Source: Mucilaginibacter sp.
Lineage (GTDB): Bacteria; Bacteroidota; Bacteroidia; Sphingobacteriales; Sphingobacteriaceae
NCBI RefSeq assembly: GCF_025362475.1
Contig: NZ_JANYGH010000072.1
Location: forward strand, 1-64,000
Direction of reading: 5' to 3'
Length of the DNA: 64,000 bases
A program made the position numbers and the translations under genes. The notes beneath the pieces were generated by a model. That model had not been told where the DNA came from and did no database searches. It was given only the letters and a program-made list of their open reading frames with translations. This document shows, in pieces, positions 15,479 to 24,034 of the stretch (positions are counted from its first letter, which is position 1; every line of letters starts with the position of its first letter).

Positions 15479-17193
15479 TCTTAACTGGCACAGGTGCATC
15501 CCCCGGAATTGCAATAGGCAATGCTTATGTGCTTAAAAAGCAGGAAGCCGCCTTAACAGGGTTGATATTGACTGATGACTCGGCCATCACCTTCGAAATT
15601 GAAAAATTCGACACAGCTGTAAATAGTTCCTTGACAGAAATAAACATCATGATTGATAGTTATGATGAAGACAATGGCAGCGAAGGCCTGGAAATATTGG
15701 AAACTCATATAGAGTTGTTAAGCGATCCGCAAATTAAAGAGGATGTTGCCCAAAAAATAGCGATCGAAAAGAGGAACGTAAACGACGCCGTTATAGCAGT
15801 AATTGCTGATGCCGTAGCCATGTTTAAAGGCATGGACAATGAATACCTGCAGGCCCGTGCGGCAGATGTACAGGATATTGGCAACAGGATTTTAAAAAAC
15901 TTAAATATTACGGGCAAAACCGCTGCAAGAATATATCAGCGCAACACTATAATTATCGCAGAAGACCTTACTCCATCTGATACCATTAGCATGGATATTA
16001 CCCATGTTATTGGTTTTGCAACGCAGGCCGGCAGCAAAACATCGCATGCTGCTATTATTGCCAAATCAAGAGGTATCCCGGCGGTTGTTGGTTGCGGAGA
16101 CACATTGGCAAACATTAAAAACAACGATCACCTGATTCTTGATGGCCAAACCGGTGAAATCATCATAAACCCGGATGAGGAAACTATTATTGAATACCAG
16201 GTAAAAAAGGAGAACTGGCTTGCCGAAACGGCTTTATTAAAGTCGCAGAAAAACAAAGCGGCAATAACCACAGACGGCACATTAGTACAACTATTTGCCA
16301 ACATTGCCAATGCTGATGATATGGAACATGCCCATAGCTTTGGAGCTGAAGGCAGCGGCCTGCTGCGTACTGAATTACTATTTATGGGCCGCGATTCGTT
16401 ACCAACAGAGGAAGAACAATTTACATTTTATAAAGCAGTAGCGTTAAAAGCGAAAGGCAAACCAGTTGTTGTGCGCACACTGGATATTGGGGGCGACAAA
16501 CAATTTCCCTATTTTAATTTCCCTGCCGAGCAAAACCCTTTTCTGGGCTACCGCGCCATCAGGATCTGTTTAGATAGAACTGATATTTTTATTACACAGT
16601 TAAAAGCTATATTACGGGCAAGTGCATTTGGGAAGCTTAAGATCATGTTCCCGATGATAGCTAATGTGCAGGAGATCCGCGCGGCGAAAGTCATACTGAA
16701 CCAGGCTATGGAAGAACTGGATAAAGCTGGTATCGGTTTTGATAAAACTATCAGGATAGGTATCATGATCGAGATCCCCTCTGCAGCTATCACTGCCGAC
16801 CTGTTGGCCAAAGAGGTTGATTTCTTCAGCATCGGCACAAATGATCTTTGCCAGTATACTTTGGCTGTTGACAGGATGAATGAGAAGGTAAAAACCCTTT
16901 ATGACCCTTATAATCCGGCAGTACTCAGGCTGATAAGTTATGTAATTGATGAGGCAAACAAAAACAATATTGAAGTTGGCATGTGCGGCGAACTTGCATC
17001 GGACCCCGACGCCACCCTGCTGCTATTAGGCATGGGGTTAAAAGAGTTTTCCATGAGCGCCACATCCATACCCCATATAAAAAACACGATTATTCAAAGC
17101 GATATGGAGTTTGCAAAACAAGTAAAACAACGGGTTATGGCTATGGATAATTCAATTGCTATCGCCGCATATTTAAAGGAGGTAAATAAATGA
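15475..17193 (+). CDS. ptsI: PTS Enzyme I (PEP-protein phosphotransferase)
   Basis: 572 residues, normal length for EI. It moves phosphate from PEP to HPr. The N-terminal swivelling domain carries the active His near 190 in GSKTSHAAIIAKSRGIPAVVG. The C-terminal TIM barrel has GSGLLRTELLFMGRDSLPTEEEQF, VRTLDIGGDKQFPYF, FFSIGTNDLCQYTLAVDR and the catalytic Cys in GMCGELASDP. All key blocks are intact. It overlaps the EIIC-EIID gene by 4 nt and HPr by 4 nt. Having EI inside the sugar operon makes the system independent of any general PTS. Confidence 0.95.
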   Translation: MILTGTGASPGIAIGNAYVLKKQEAALTGLILTDDSAITFEIEKFDTAVNSSLTEINIMIDSYDEDNGSEGLEILETHIELLSDPQIKEDVAQKIAIEKRNVNDAVIAVIADAVAMFKGMDNEYLQARAADVQDIGNRILKNLNITGKTAARIYQRNTIIIAEDLTPSDTISMDITHVIGFATQAGSKTSHAAIIAKSRGIPAVVGCGDTLANIKNNDHLILDGQTGEIIINPDEETIIEYQVKKENWLAETALLKSQKNKAAITTDGTLVQLFANIANADDMEHAHSFGAEGSGLLRTELLFMGRDSLPTEEEQFTFYKAVALKAKGKPVVVRTLDIGGDKQFPYFNFPAEQNPFLGYRAIRICLDRTDIFITQLKAILRASAFGKLKIMFPMIANVQEIRAAKVILNQAMEELDKAGIGFDKTIRIGIMIEIPSAAITADLLAKEVDFFSIGTNDLCQYTLAVDRMNEKVKTLYDPYNPAVLRLISYVIDEANKNNIEVGMCGELASDPDATLLLLGMGLKEFSMSATSIPHIKNTIIQSDMEFAKQVKQRVMAMDNSIAIAAYLKEVNK

Positions 17194-17456
17194 TCTCAAA
17201 AGAATATAAGAACACCGCTGCCGAGGGGATTCACGCCCGGCCGGCAACCGCGTTAGTAAAACTCTCTAAAAAGTTCACATCTTCCATCAGCATGAAAAAG
17301 GGCGAGCGTACAGTAAGGCTTAACAGCCTGCTCAATATACTTTCGCTGGCAACAAAGGGCGATGACACCATTACTATTATTATTGAAGGTGAGGACGAGG
17401 TAAGCGCAATGGTAGCCATTGATATATTTTTTCACGAAGAACTAAAACATTTGTAA
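17190..17456 (+). CDS. ptsH: HPr phosphocarrier protein
   Basis: 88 residues, typical HPr size. His15 in AEGIHARPATALVKLSKKF is the phosphocarrier residue. Ser46 in RLNSLLNILSL sits where Gram-positive HPr is phosphorylated by HPr kinase, so regulation of that kind is possible, but no HPr kinase gene is in the window. The start overlaps the EI stop by 4 nt, and the stop shares a base with the next ATG. Confidence 0.94.
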   Translation: MISKEYKNTAAEGIHARPATALVKLSKKFTSSISMKKGERTVRLNSLLNILSLATKGDDTITIIIEGEDEVSAMVAIDIFFHEELKHL

Positions 17457-18214
17457 TGAAGATAACGATCACCAAAAACGAACGTGAATTTAATGAGACA
17501 GCGGCATGGCGCATCATAGGCCAAATGCTGGAAAAACCGAGCGCTGTGATAGGTCTTTCAACAGGCCAAACTACGATGGATATGCACCGTATTGTATCTG
17601 ATATTTACACCCAATACCCTTTTGATGTATCGCGCGTTACGCTTTTTAATGTGGACGAACTCACCAACCTGCCACGCGAATATGCAGGAAGCTGTTATAC
17701 CATGATACTGAACCAGATTGCCGGGCCGCTGGGCATACCTGATGAAAACTTTATTATGCCCCCTACCATGAGTGATGACTTTGAGGCCGAAAGCCTGCTA
17801 TTTGAACAACGCCTTGCCGAACGTGGCGGCGCCGACCTGCAGATGCTTGGCATTGGCAGCAATGGACACATAGGCATAAACCAGCCCGGTACGCCATTTG
17901 AAAGTGAAACATGGGTATCACCAATGGACCCCGACTTTGAAGCCCGTGTACGCCGGGAAACACAAGTACCTGATGATGTGGTATTAGGAGGATTAACCCG
18001 CGGCATAAAAAACATTATGCATACCCGTAAGCTTATCCTGATAGCCAAAGGCGCGCACAAGGCCCGCATTATTGAGCAGGCCATCTTAGGCCCGGTTTCA
18101 ACAGATATTCCAGCCTCGGTAGTTCAATTACATCCCAACTGCGAAATTTTGTTGGATGCAGATGCCGGCGCGTTAATTTACGAAAAGGCAAAGCAACGGG
18201 GATTTGTTTTTTAG
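17456..18214 (+). CDS. NagB-like glucosamine/galactosamine-6-phosphate deaminase
   Basis: 252 residues of the NagB/AgaI isomerase-deaminase fold: AVIGLSTGQTTMDMHRIV, then VTLFNVDELTNLPREYAGSCYTMI, then LGIGSNGHIGINQPGTPFE. The Asp-Glu of VDEL and the active His of NGHIG are kept. The position of E. coli Glu148 (usually FNEP) is Gln here (INQP), an unusual change in the catalytic triad. It is the last gene of the PTS operon (1-nt overlap with HPr) and implies that the imported sugar is an amino sugar, giving a keto-hexose phosphate plus ammonia. No NagA deacetylase is present, so free glucosamine or galactosamine fits better than the N-acetyl form. Confidence 0.85.
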   Translation: MKITITKNEREFNETAAWRIIGQMLEKPSAVIGLSTGQTTMDMHRIVSDIYTQYPFDVSRVTLFNVDELTNLPREYAGSCYTMILNQIAGPLGIPDENFIMPPTMSDDFEAESLLFEQRLAERGGADLQMLGIGSNGHIGINQPGTPFESETWVSPMDPDFEARVRRETQVPDDVVLGGLTRGIKNIMHTRKLILIAKGAHKARIIEQAILGPVSTDIPASVVQLHPNCEILLDADAGALIYEKAKQRGFVF

Positions 18215-18221
18215 TTTTATT

Positions 18222-18264
18222 ATACGCCAGGACAAGAAGTTTAAAAACTTCCGTCCTGGCGTAT
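18222..18264. terminator. Long hairpin terminator between PTS operon and S9 peptidase
   Basis: ATACGCCAGGAC (18222-18233) pairs with GTCCTGGCGTAT (18253-18264). An inner stem GAAGTTT/AAACTTC extends it. It lies 8 nt after the NagB-like stop and before the convergent S9 peptidase stop, so it probably works in both directions. Confidence 0.82.
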
Positions 18265-18296
18265 TCAGATATCTGTTAGATTATTTTTAAAGTTTT

Positions 18297-20435
18297 TTAT
18301 TTAGCCGGCTGAAAATCCGGATGCCCTGCCTGCCACAAGGCAAAGGCGTATTGATTAGCAAAATTACGATAGGAGATCTCCTTATTTTCGGTAAAGTGGC
18401 CGTTATCATAATTAACAGACATTAAAACAGGCTTGCCAGACGTAGTTGCGTTTTGCAGTGCGGCTGCAAATTTACCCGGCTGCCATACAATTACTCTGGG
18501 GTCATTCATCCCGCCAATGCAAATTACTGCCGGGTAGGCTGTACCCTCCTTTACATGCTGAAAAGCATCCATTTCATAAAGCCCCCTTGCCTCAACAGAA
18601 TCTTTTACGGTGCCAAACTCCTTGGTGTTATTTAATCCATTTGGCGAGTTCTCCATTCGTAGGGCGTTGCTACAGCTTACGTTACTGATAGCCGCGGCAA
18701 AAAGATCGGGCCGCTCAGTAATGGCACGTCCTATCAGTACCCCTCCGGCACTGGTTCCTTCGCCTATCAGGTGCGTGGTGCTGGTGTAGTGATTATCAAC
18801 AAGGTACTGGCCCGATGCTATAAAATCTTTCCAGGTATTAGGCTTGGTGGTTTTATAACCGGCTTTATACCAATCCTGCCCTTTTTCGCCGCCGCCACGC
18901 ACATGGGTTTCGGCAACTATTACACCCTTGTTCATCAGGGCCAGTTCATAGATGCTAAAATATGGGGTTGAGGATATGCCATAAGCCCCATAACCGGTCA
19001 TGTAGCAAACGGCACTACCATCGCGTTTTACATTTTTATTGTACATAATGGTAAGGGGAATTGTGGTGCCATCAAGCCCTTTTATCTCTTTCTCTTCTAC
19101 CACAACATCTTCAACACCCGGATACTCCACTTTAGGCGTCCATACAGATGGTTTTACAACACCGGTAAGCGGGTTGTAGTCGTAAATAGTAAAGGGCTGC
19201 TTCCATGCGGTTATACCCAATTGTACCTCGTTGCTTTTAATATCAACAGGGCCAACATAAGCTGTACCGCTAACCGGCAGCTTTATTTCTTCCGACTTTC
19301 CCTTTACAAAATCATATTGGTATGCTCTTGAATTGATGCCATCGTTAGTAGTAAAATACATAAAATCCTTTCCTCGGCTTATATTATCAATAGTAGCCTG
19401 CTGCTCTGGTATAATGGTTTCCGCATCGGCAACGCTAAATTTTTTCACGTTTGTTTTGGTGATCTTAAATTTAGTAGCGCCTTCATAAGTAAGCATATAA
19501 ACATCATCGCCTTTAAAAACAAAATTTGTAACATGGTCATCTATTTTAAACAGCCTTTTCCAGCCGATAGTAGATTTAAAAAGTTCTGTTGTGGGTGCAT
19601 AGAAGCAATTAATTTCCCGGTTTACCCCTGCTAAAATGCCAAAAATATATTTCAGATCTTCAGAGTAACCTACAAAACAGAGATCCTCTGGCGTTATACC
19701 AAGATGAGGGTATTTTTTACGACTAAAAATTAATTTATCAGTAGCCGGCTTTGTGCCAACTACATGATACATACTGCGGGTATCCGTCATAGAGTTCATG
19801 GCCGTATTATCGCCGCTATTTTGAATGGTATAAATAAATCCTTTATTATCAGCCGACCACCCGCTTACCCCAAACCACGACGGATATATTTTTTCGGGAT
19901 ATAGCTTTTTGGTATCGACATTCATTACATAGATGGTCGAGGTTTCTGAACCGCTTACAGATATACCAAAGGCAATCTTTTTACCATCCTCGCTCGGTTG
20001 AAAATAGTTTATAGAATATTGCTTACCCTTGATTGGCAATGGATTATACAATAGAATTTCTTTGCCATTTTCGCCCGTACGGTAATAAAGTTTCCCTACA
20101 TTCTCTGCAGGAAGGGTTTTCTTGTAAAAGTAACGGCCACCCTTTTTAATTATACCGCGAATTTTAAAGGGTTCCAATGAATCATAGTATTTTAGTGTTT
20201 TTATAAGGCTATCTCTGCCTTGAATTTTATCTATAACACTATTTGTGTAATCGGCCTGGGCTTTAAACCATTTTTGAACGGTACTATCTTTAGTATTTTC
20301 CAGCCAGCGATAATTATCACTTACCTTCATACCAAAATAATTATCAACAATTGTTTTTTTGGGTGTTGCCGGAACCTGGGCATACACAGCTCCTGTGACG
20401 TTCACAACCACAAAAAGCAAGGCGATTTTCTTCAT
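18297..20435 (-). CDS. S9A prolyl oligopeptidase family peptidase
   Basis: 712 residues with a signal peptide (to AVYAQ). An N-terminal block follows (KKTIVDNYFGMKVSDNYRW), then the seven-bladed propeller, then the alpha/beta-hydrolase domain. The catalytic Ser is in GEGTSAGGVLIGRAI (about 561), the Asp in GGMNDPRVIVWQPGKF (about 645) and the His in NYDNGHFTENKE (about 678). Export to the periplasm is expected, where it would cleave proline-containing oligopeptides. It faces the PTS operon tail to tail across the hairpin. The catalytic set is complete. Confidence 0.93.
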   Translation of the reverse strand: MKKIALLFVVVNVTGAVYAQVPATPKKTIVDNYFGMKVSDNYRWLENTKDSTVQKWFKAQADYTNSVIDKIQGRDSLIKTLKYYDSLEPFKIRGIIKKGGRYFYKKTLPAENVGKLYYRTGENGKEILLYNPLPIKGKQYSINYFQPSEDGKKIAFGISVSGSETSTIYVMNVDTKKLYPEKIYPSWFGVSGWSADNKGFIYTIQNSGDNTAMNSMTDTRSMYHVVGTKPATDKLIFSRKKYPHLGITPEDLCFVGYSEDLKYIFGILAGVNREINCFYAPTTELFKSTIGWKRLFKIDDHVTNFVFKGDDVYMLTYEGATKFKITKTNVKKFSVADAETIIPEQQATIDNISRGKDFMYFTTNDGINSRAYQYDFVKGKSEEIKLPVSGTAYVGPVDIKSNEVQLGITAWKQPFTIYDYNPLTGVVKPSVWTPKVEYPGVEDVVVEEKEIKGLDGTTIPLTIMYNKNVKRDGSAVCYMTGYGAYGISSTPYFSIYELALMNKGVIVAETHVRGGGEKGQDWYKAGYKTTKPNTWKDFIASGQYLVDNHYTSTTHLIGEGTSAGGVLIGRAITERPDLFAAAISNVSCSNALRMENSPNGLNNTKEFGTVKDSVEARGLYEMDAFQHVKEGTAYPAVICIGGMNDPRVIVWQPGKFAAALQNATTSGKPVLMSVNYDNGHFTENKEISYRNFANQYAFALWQAGHPDFQPAK

Positions 20436-20668
20436 TACTATAAGGTTTTCAGCAAGTTATGCAATATTTCCTTATCTTAAATTATTTTCACTTCAAAAAA
20501 TTCAACAATGCGTAAAAACACGTAATCAACTAACGTTCAAATACTTATTCTTTATTAAAACTTTGATTATTATAAAAGCATCACCAGCGTTTTATGATTA
20601 AAGAATTAACCGGAGCAAAAATTTAAATATATTTAAACAACCAATTTAAACAACCAATTATTGATCAC
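20436..20668. other. Divergent intergenic region
   Basis: 233 nt, AT-rich, between the S9 peptidase and the NTF2-like gene. The only clear structure is the perfect tandem 13-mer at 20634-20659, just before the NTF2-like start. Confidence 0.4.
20634..20659 (+). repeat. Perfect tandem 13-mer in the 5' leader
   Basis: TAAACAACCAATT occurs twice back to back and ends 9 nt before the ATG of the NTF2-like gene. It occupies the region where ribosomes would bind, so it may affect translation or be a slippage product. Confidence 0.6.
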
Positions 20669-21130
20669 ATGAAAAAAGCACTGCTGTTGTTAAGTTTTAC
20701 ACTTTTATTGGCTTTTAATTCTTTTGGTCAGGATCAAAAGGCGATGCTTTACAGTAAGGACCCTAAGCTTGCCAAAAACAAAAAACTGGTCTATGATTTC
20801 TGGCGCGAGGTATTAGAAGGTGGCCACCTGGACCTGGCTTCTAAATATCTTCTCCCAACATACATCCAGCATAACCCAAACGTACCTACCGGAAGGCAGG
20901 GTTTTATTGATTTCTTTTCCAAGTTTGCCAAACCACTGCCAATCAGTGCAACTATTAAAGCAAACCTGATCTCTATAGTTGCCGAAGGCGATTGGGTTGT
21001 ACTGAGCTTTAGAGAGGAACACCCCGATCCAAAAGCACCCGGCAAAAAATACACAACCGCCTCCTTTGAAATGCTGCGTGTAGAGGATGGTAAAATAGCC
21101 GAGCATTGGGATAATGCGCTTAAAGAATAA
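20669..21130 (+). CDS. Secreted NTF2/SnoaL-like protein
   Basis: 153 residues with a signal peptide (MKKALLLLSFTLLLAFNSFGQ). The mature part has the SnoaL-like alpha+beta barrel pattern: KNKKLVYDFWREVLEGGHLDLASKYL, then YIQHNPNVPTGRQGFIDFFSKF, then GDWVVLSFREEHPDPK and the final GKIAEHWDNALKE. Such proteins are small polyketide-cyclase-like hydrolases or binding proteins; the ligand is unknown. It is a single gene with no clear operon partner. Confidence 0.82.
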   Translation: MKKALLLLSFTLLLAFNSFGQDQKAMLYSKDPKLAKNKKLVYDFWREVLEGGHLDLASKYLLPTYIQHNPNVPTGRQGFIDFFSKFAKPLPISATIKANLISIVAEGDWVVLSFREEHPDPKAPGKKYTTASFEMLRVEDGKIAEHWDNALKE

Positions 21131-21491
21131 TAAACAGTTGTGTTCAATTCATTTTATATATCCATACCTGTTTTTCAACTATGAAATAAGCTGCATATCC
21201 CCATTCATCTATACAAAACCACGGTTCACCGATAAACCATTGGTTGCGGCCCCATCATTCATCACCTTTGAGCCAATGATTCAGGAATAGGGACATCCGC
21301 TGGGTTATTGTGTTCTGTTTTTCATAAAGTTTAAAGCGCCCTGTACATGTATGGGGCGCTTATTTATAAACCTGCACAAATCAGCAGATGGCATCAAATG
21401 AAAAAGGGCTTTATTTGAAAGTTTAACTAATTTAAGATGATCATTAATTGGCAGCATAACGGCTGCTATATTTAGTAAATTTTTTAACCAG
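21131..21491. other. Intergenic region with possible decayed gene fragment
   Basis: 361 nt between the NTF2-like gene and the sensor kinase. On the minus strand, the frame covering 21144-21338 reads LYEKQNTITQRMSLFLNHWL followed by KGDE, then TGA at 21255-21257, then about 35 more codons. The first part resembles the C-terminal helix of S9 peptidases (RM..FF.HYLKG). This could be a relic; the match is short and may be chance. A hairpin at 21334-21361 lies over its upstream end. Confidence 0.25.
21334..21361. terminator. Hairpin, possible terminator
   Basis: AAGCGCCC (21334-21341) pairs with GGGCGCTT (21354-21361) around a 12-nt loop, followed by TATTTATAAA. It is the only candidate terminator after the NTF2-like gene, 200 nt downstream of it. 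Confidence 0.45.
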
Positions 21492-22670
21492 ATGATCCTT
21501 TCCAAAAAAGCCACCAACATATTTATTCACGCTGCCGGCTGGCTGGTATTTTTTGGTTTCCCTCTGCTGTTTATGAACCGTACGCAACAAAGCAGCGGCA
21601 GCACCTATAACGTTATATTATCGCCCTATTACTGGCTGTTTTGTCTTACCTATATTTTTATGTTTTACTTTAATGCCTGGTACCTGGTGCCACGGTTTGT
21701 GTTCCACAAAAAATATATAGCGTATGGGATTATTGTGCTTTTACTTTCGGGTTGTGTGTATTTTTTACAGCCTTTTGATAATCTGTTACTGCATAATTTA
21801 CTCAAAGAAAAGCATATTACTACAAACGCAATAGGGCCACAGCCGATGACTGGAGCGGATAGCGATACCTCGGCACCTAAAAACATGCCTTTTGGCCCGC
21901 TGCCTCATGAAGATTTGCGGATGCAGGATCCAAGCCTGGTGAAACCGTCAAACCAAATCATTTTCATCCATCAATCGGCGAATATTGATATGGTAGGCCT
22001 ATTTATCTTCGTCATTGTTATCGGCTTAGGTATTGCCATGAGCACGGTTCAAAAATGGCAGCTTGCCGAGCAAATGGTGATCAGGGCCGAGGCTGAAAAG
22101 GCTCATGCAGAGCTATCATTTCTTAAAGCACAGATCAACCCGCATTTTCTGTTCAATACACTGAATAATATATACGCGCTATCTGTAACCGATAGCGAAC
22201 ACACTTCGGAAAGTATTATGAAACTCTCCAACATTATGCGCTATGTTACTGATGAAGTTGCAGAAGATTTTGTGCTGCTGCAAAGCGAGATAGATTGCAT
22301 CAATGATTATATCGACCTGCAAAAACTGCGACTGGGTAAAAAAACCACGCTTAATTTTAATTTCTCTGGCGATATCGATCAGCAGAAAATACCGCCGCTG
22401 GTATTGATGACCTTTATTGAAAATGTATTTAAATATGGCGTAAGTAAACATGCACCATCTGTGATTAACATAAACCTGGATGTAACCCATGGTAAAATAT
22501 TGTTCACCTGCGAGAATACAATATTTGATAACCGCCCCACATCCAGCCGTAAAGGTATCGGCATAACTAATACCCGGCAGCGGCTGCAGCATATTTACCC
22601 CGGAAAGCACAAGCTCAACATTAGTTCGGATGGCACTACGTTTCGGGTGGAGTTGGAAATTGATAGTTAA
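21492..22670 (+). CDS. LytS-type sensor histidine kinase
   Basis: 392 residues. There are four membrane segments (near 10-30, 45-65, 75-95 and 165-185) with a polar loop between the third and fourth. The His_kinase (LytS/YehU) block is FLKAQINPHFLFNTLNNIYAL, with the phosphorylated His near 217. A degenerate HATPase domain follows (PLVLMTFIENVFKYGVSKH and GIGITNTRQRLQHIYPGKH). It phosphorylates the LytTR regulator encoded 8 nt downstream. The signal is unknown. No target genes are visible, but the operon starting at 24035 is close. Confidence 0.93.
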   Translation: MILSKKATNIFIHAAGWLVFFGFPLLFMNRTQQSSGSTYNVILSPYYWLFCLTYIFMFYFNAWYLVPRFVFHKKYIAYGIIVLLLSGCVYFLQPFDNLLLHNLLKEKHITTNAIGPQPMTGADSDTSAPKNMPFGPLPHEDLRMQDPSLVKPSNQIIFIHQSANIDMVGLFIFVIVIGLGIAMSTVQKWQLAEQMVIRAEAEKAHAELSFLKAQINPHFLFNTLNNIYALSVTDSEHTSESIMKLSNIMRYVTDEVAEDFVLLQSEIDCINDYIDLQKLRLGKKTTLNFNFSGDIDQQKIPPLVLMTFIENVFKYGVSKHAPSVININLDVTHGKILFTCENTIFDNRPTSSRKGIGITNTRQRLQHIYPGKHKLNISSDGTTFRVELEIDS

Positions 22671-22678
22671 AGAACACC

Positions 22679-23377
22679 ATGATGCAGTTAAAATGTGTAG
22701 CCATTGATGATGAACCACTAGCGCTGGAGATCATCAAAAAATATGTATCCGACTACCCGGCTTTGAAAATGGTAAACACTTTTGAAGATGCTATCTCCGG
22801 CGCGGAATATTTAAAAAGCAATAAAGTAGATGTACTCTTTGTTGATATTAATATGCCCGATATTACGGGTGTTGACCTGGTGCGTTCGCTGCCAGAAAAA
22901 CCAATGGTCATATTTACCACAGCATACAAAAAATTTGCTTTTGAAGGTTTTGAGCTGGAAGCGTTAGATTACTTGTTAAAGCCGATAAACAGTAGCCGCT
23001 TTGGCGCTGCAGTACATAAAGCTATTGACTATTACCAGTTTAAGAATACCAGCCAAACCAACGAAGATGAGTACATCTATGTACACTCAGAGTACCGGGT
23101 GATCAAGATCAGCATCAGGGATATTGAGTACATCGAAAGTATGCAGGACTACATCAAAATCCATTTACTAAGTGCCGAAAAACCGGTACTTACCCTTATG
23201 TCGTTAAAAAGCATTATGGAAAAAATACCGGCTGCCCAGTTCATCCGTATCCATCGCAGCTTTGTGGTTGCTAAAGCGCAGATAAGATCAATATATAACC
23301 GAAAAGTTAAACTGCGTAATATAGAGTTGCCTGTTGGCACCAACTATGCCGATTTCATTAAAGACTGGTCCAAATAG
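22679..23377 (+). CDS. LytTR family response regulator
   Basis: 232 residues. The receiver domain has the acidic pair in VAIDDEPLAL and the phosphorylated Asp56 in VLFVDINMPDITG. The LytTR DNA-binding domain is at about 135-230 (YIYVHSEYRVIKISIRDIEYI; FIRIHRSFVVAKAQI). Two ATG codons in tandem begin the gene, and both are plausible starts. It pairs with the kinase just upstream. LytTR proteins bind direct repeats about one or two helical turns apart. Confidence 0.94.
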   Translation: MMQLKCVAIDDEPLALEIIKKYVSDYPALKMVNTFEDAISGAEYLKSNKVDVLFVDINMPDITGVDLVRSLPEKPMVIFTTAYKKFAFEGFELEALDYLLKPINSSRFGAAVHKAIDYYQFKNTSQTNEDEYIYVHSEYRVIKISIRDIEYIESMQDYIKIHLLSAEKPVLTLMSLKSIMEKIPAAQFIRIHRSFVVAKAQIRSIYNRKVKLRNIELPVGTNYADFIKDWSK

Positions 23378-23554
23378 CTGTGCATTAACCCATTCATCGG
23401 CACATTTATGGTATTTAACGACACATTGTTTAATACAGCATAAAATAAGCTCAATTTTATATCAGAGTTAACACTATTTAAAAACCAGCCATATTGATAT
23501 CCAGGGCAACAGGCACATTTGCTTTGATTCCTGCATTAATTATCCCCTAAACAC

Positions 23555-23932
23555 ATGAAAACTACCGGAAACAAAAAAAAGATCCTGATCCTTGATAAAA
23601 ACAGCAGGATGTTATCAGTAATTGATGACATTATGTATTATGGTGATTTTGATGTTCATTTAACCTATGATCCCAATGCGATTTACGATAAAGCAAAGTT
23701 GATCCATCCCGACCTTATTATCCTGGAATATTTATTACTTGATATGGATTGTGCCCTGGTATGCCAGGATTTTAAAGAGGATGAGCAATTAAAGGGTGTC
23801 CCTATCATTGTTGTTACTGCTTTTAAAACAAAAAAGGCCCAGCTGGAATCCTATAAATGTGATGCTCTTTTTGTTAAACCATTGGATATGGAACTACTGG
23901 CATCGCGGATGCAATATTTAATGGCATCATAA
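23555..23932 (+). CDS. Degenerate receiver-domain protein
   Basis: 125 residues: a stand-alone CheY-like domain with no output domain. The first acidic patch is reduced (ILILDKNSRM instead of DD), and the phosphoacceptor position is Glu58 (DLIILEYLLLDMDC) instead of Asp. The Thr/Ala block (VVTAFKTKK) and the conserved Lys (FVKPLD) remain. A Glu here often mimics the phosphorylated state, so it probably acts as a constant or phosphate-independent partner. It lies 177 nt after the LytTR gene and 102 nt before the PqqD-like gene. Confidence 0.82.
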   Translation: MKTTGNKKKILILDKNSRMLSVIDDIMYYGDFDVHLTYDPNAIYDKAKLIHPDLIILEYLLLDMDCALVCQDFKEDEQLKGVPIIVVTAFKTKKAQLESYKCDALFVKPLDMELLASRMQYLMAS

Positions 23933-23970
23933 ATAAGGCTTTATAATTAAACACCATATTGGGTATTGCT

Positions 23971-24002
23971 TTTGTAAAACTCACCTAAACCAGTTAAGTT
24001 TA
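23971..24002 (+). promoter_or_regulatory. Bacteroidota-type promoter for the PqqD-ATP-grasp operon
   Basis: TTTG (23971-23974), a 20-nt spacer and TAAGTTTA (23995-24002) match the TTTG/TAnnTTTG consensus with one change. The -7 box ends 32 nt before the PqqD-like ATG, a normal leader length. Confidence 0.5.
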
Positions 24003-24034
24003 ACCTTTATTATTTACATTCCCTGCAATTATAA

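Noticed and set aside
17456..18214. 6-phosphogluconolactonase
   Set aside because: It shares the fold, but the VDEL and GxNGHIG blocks are those of the NagB group, and the PTS context fits an amino sugar.
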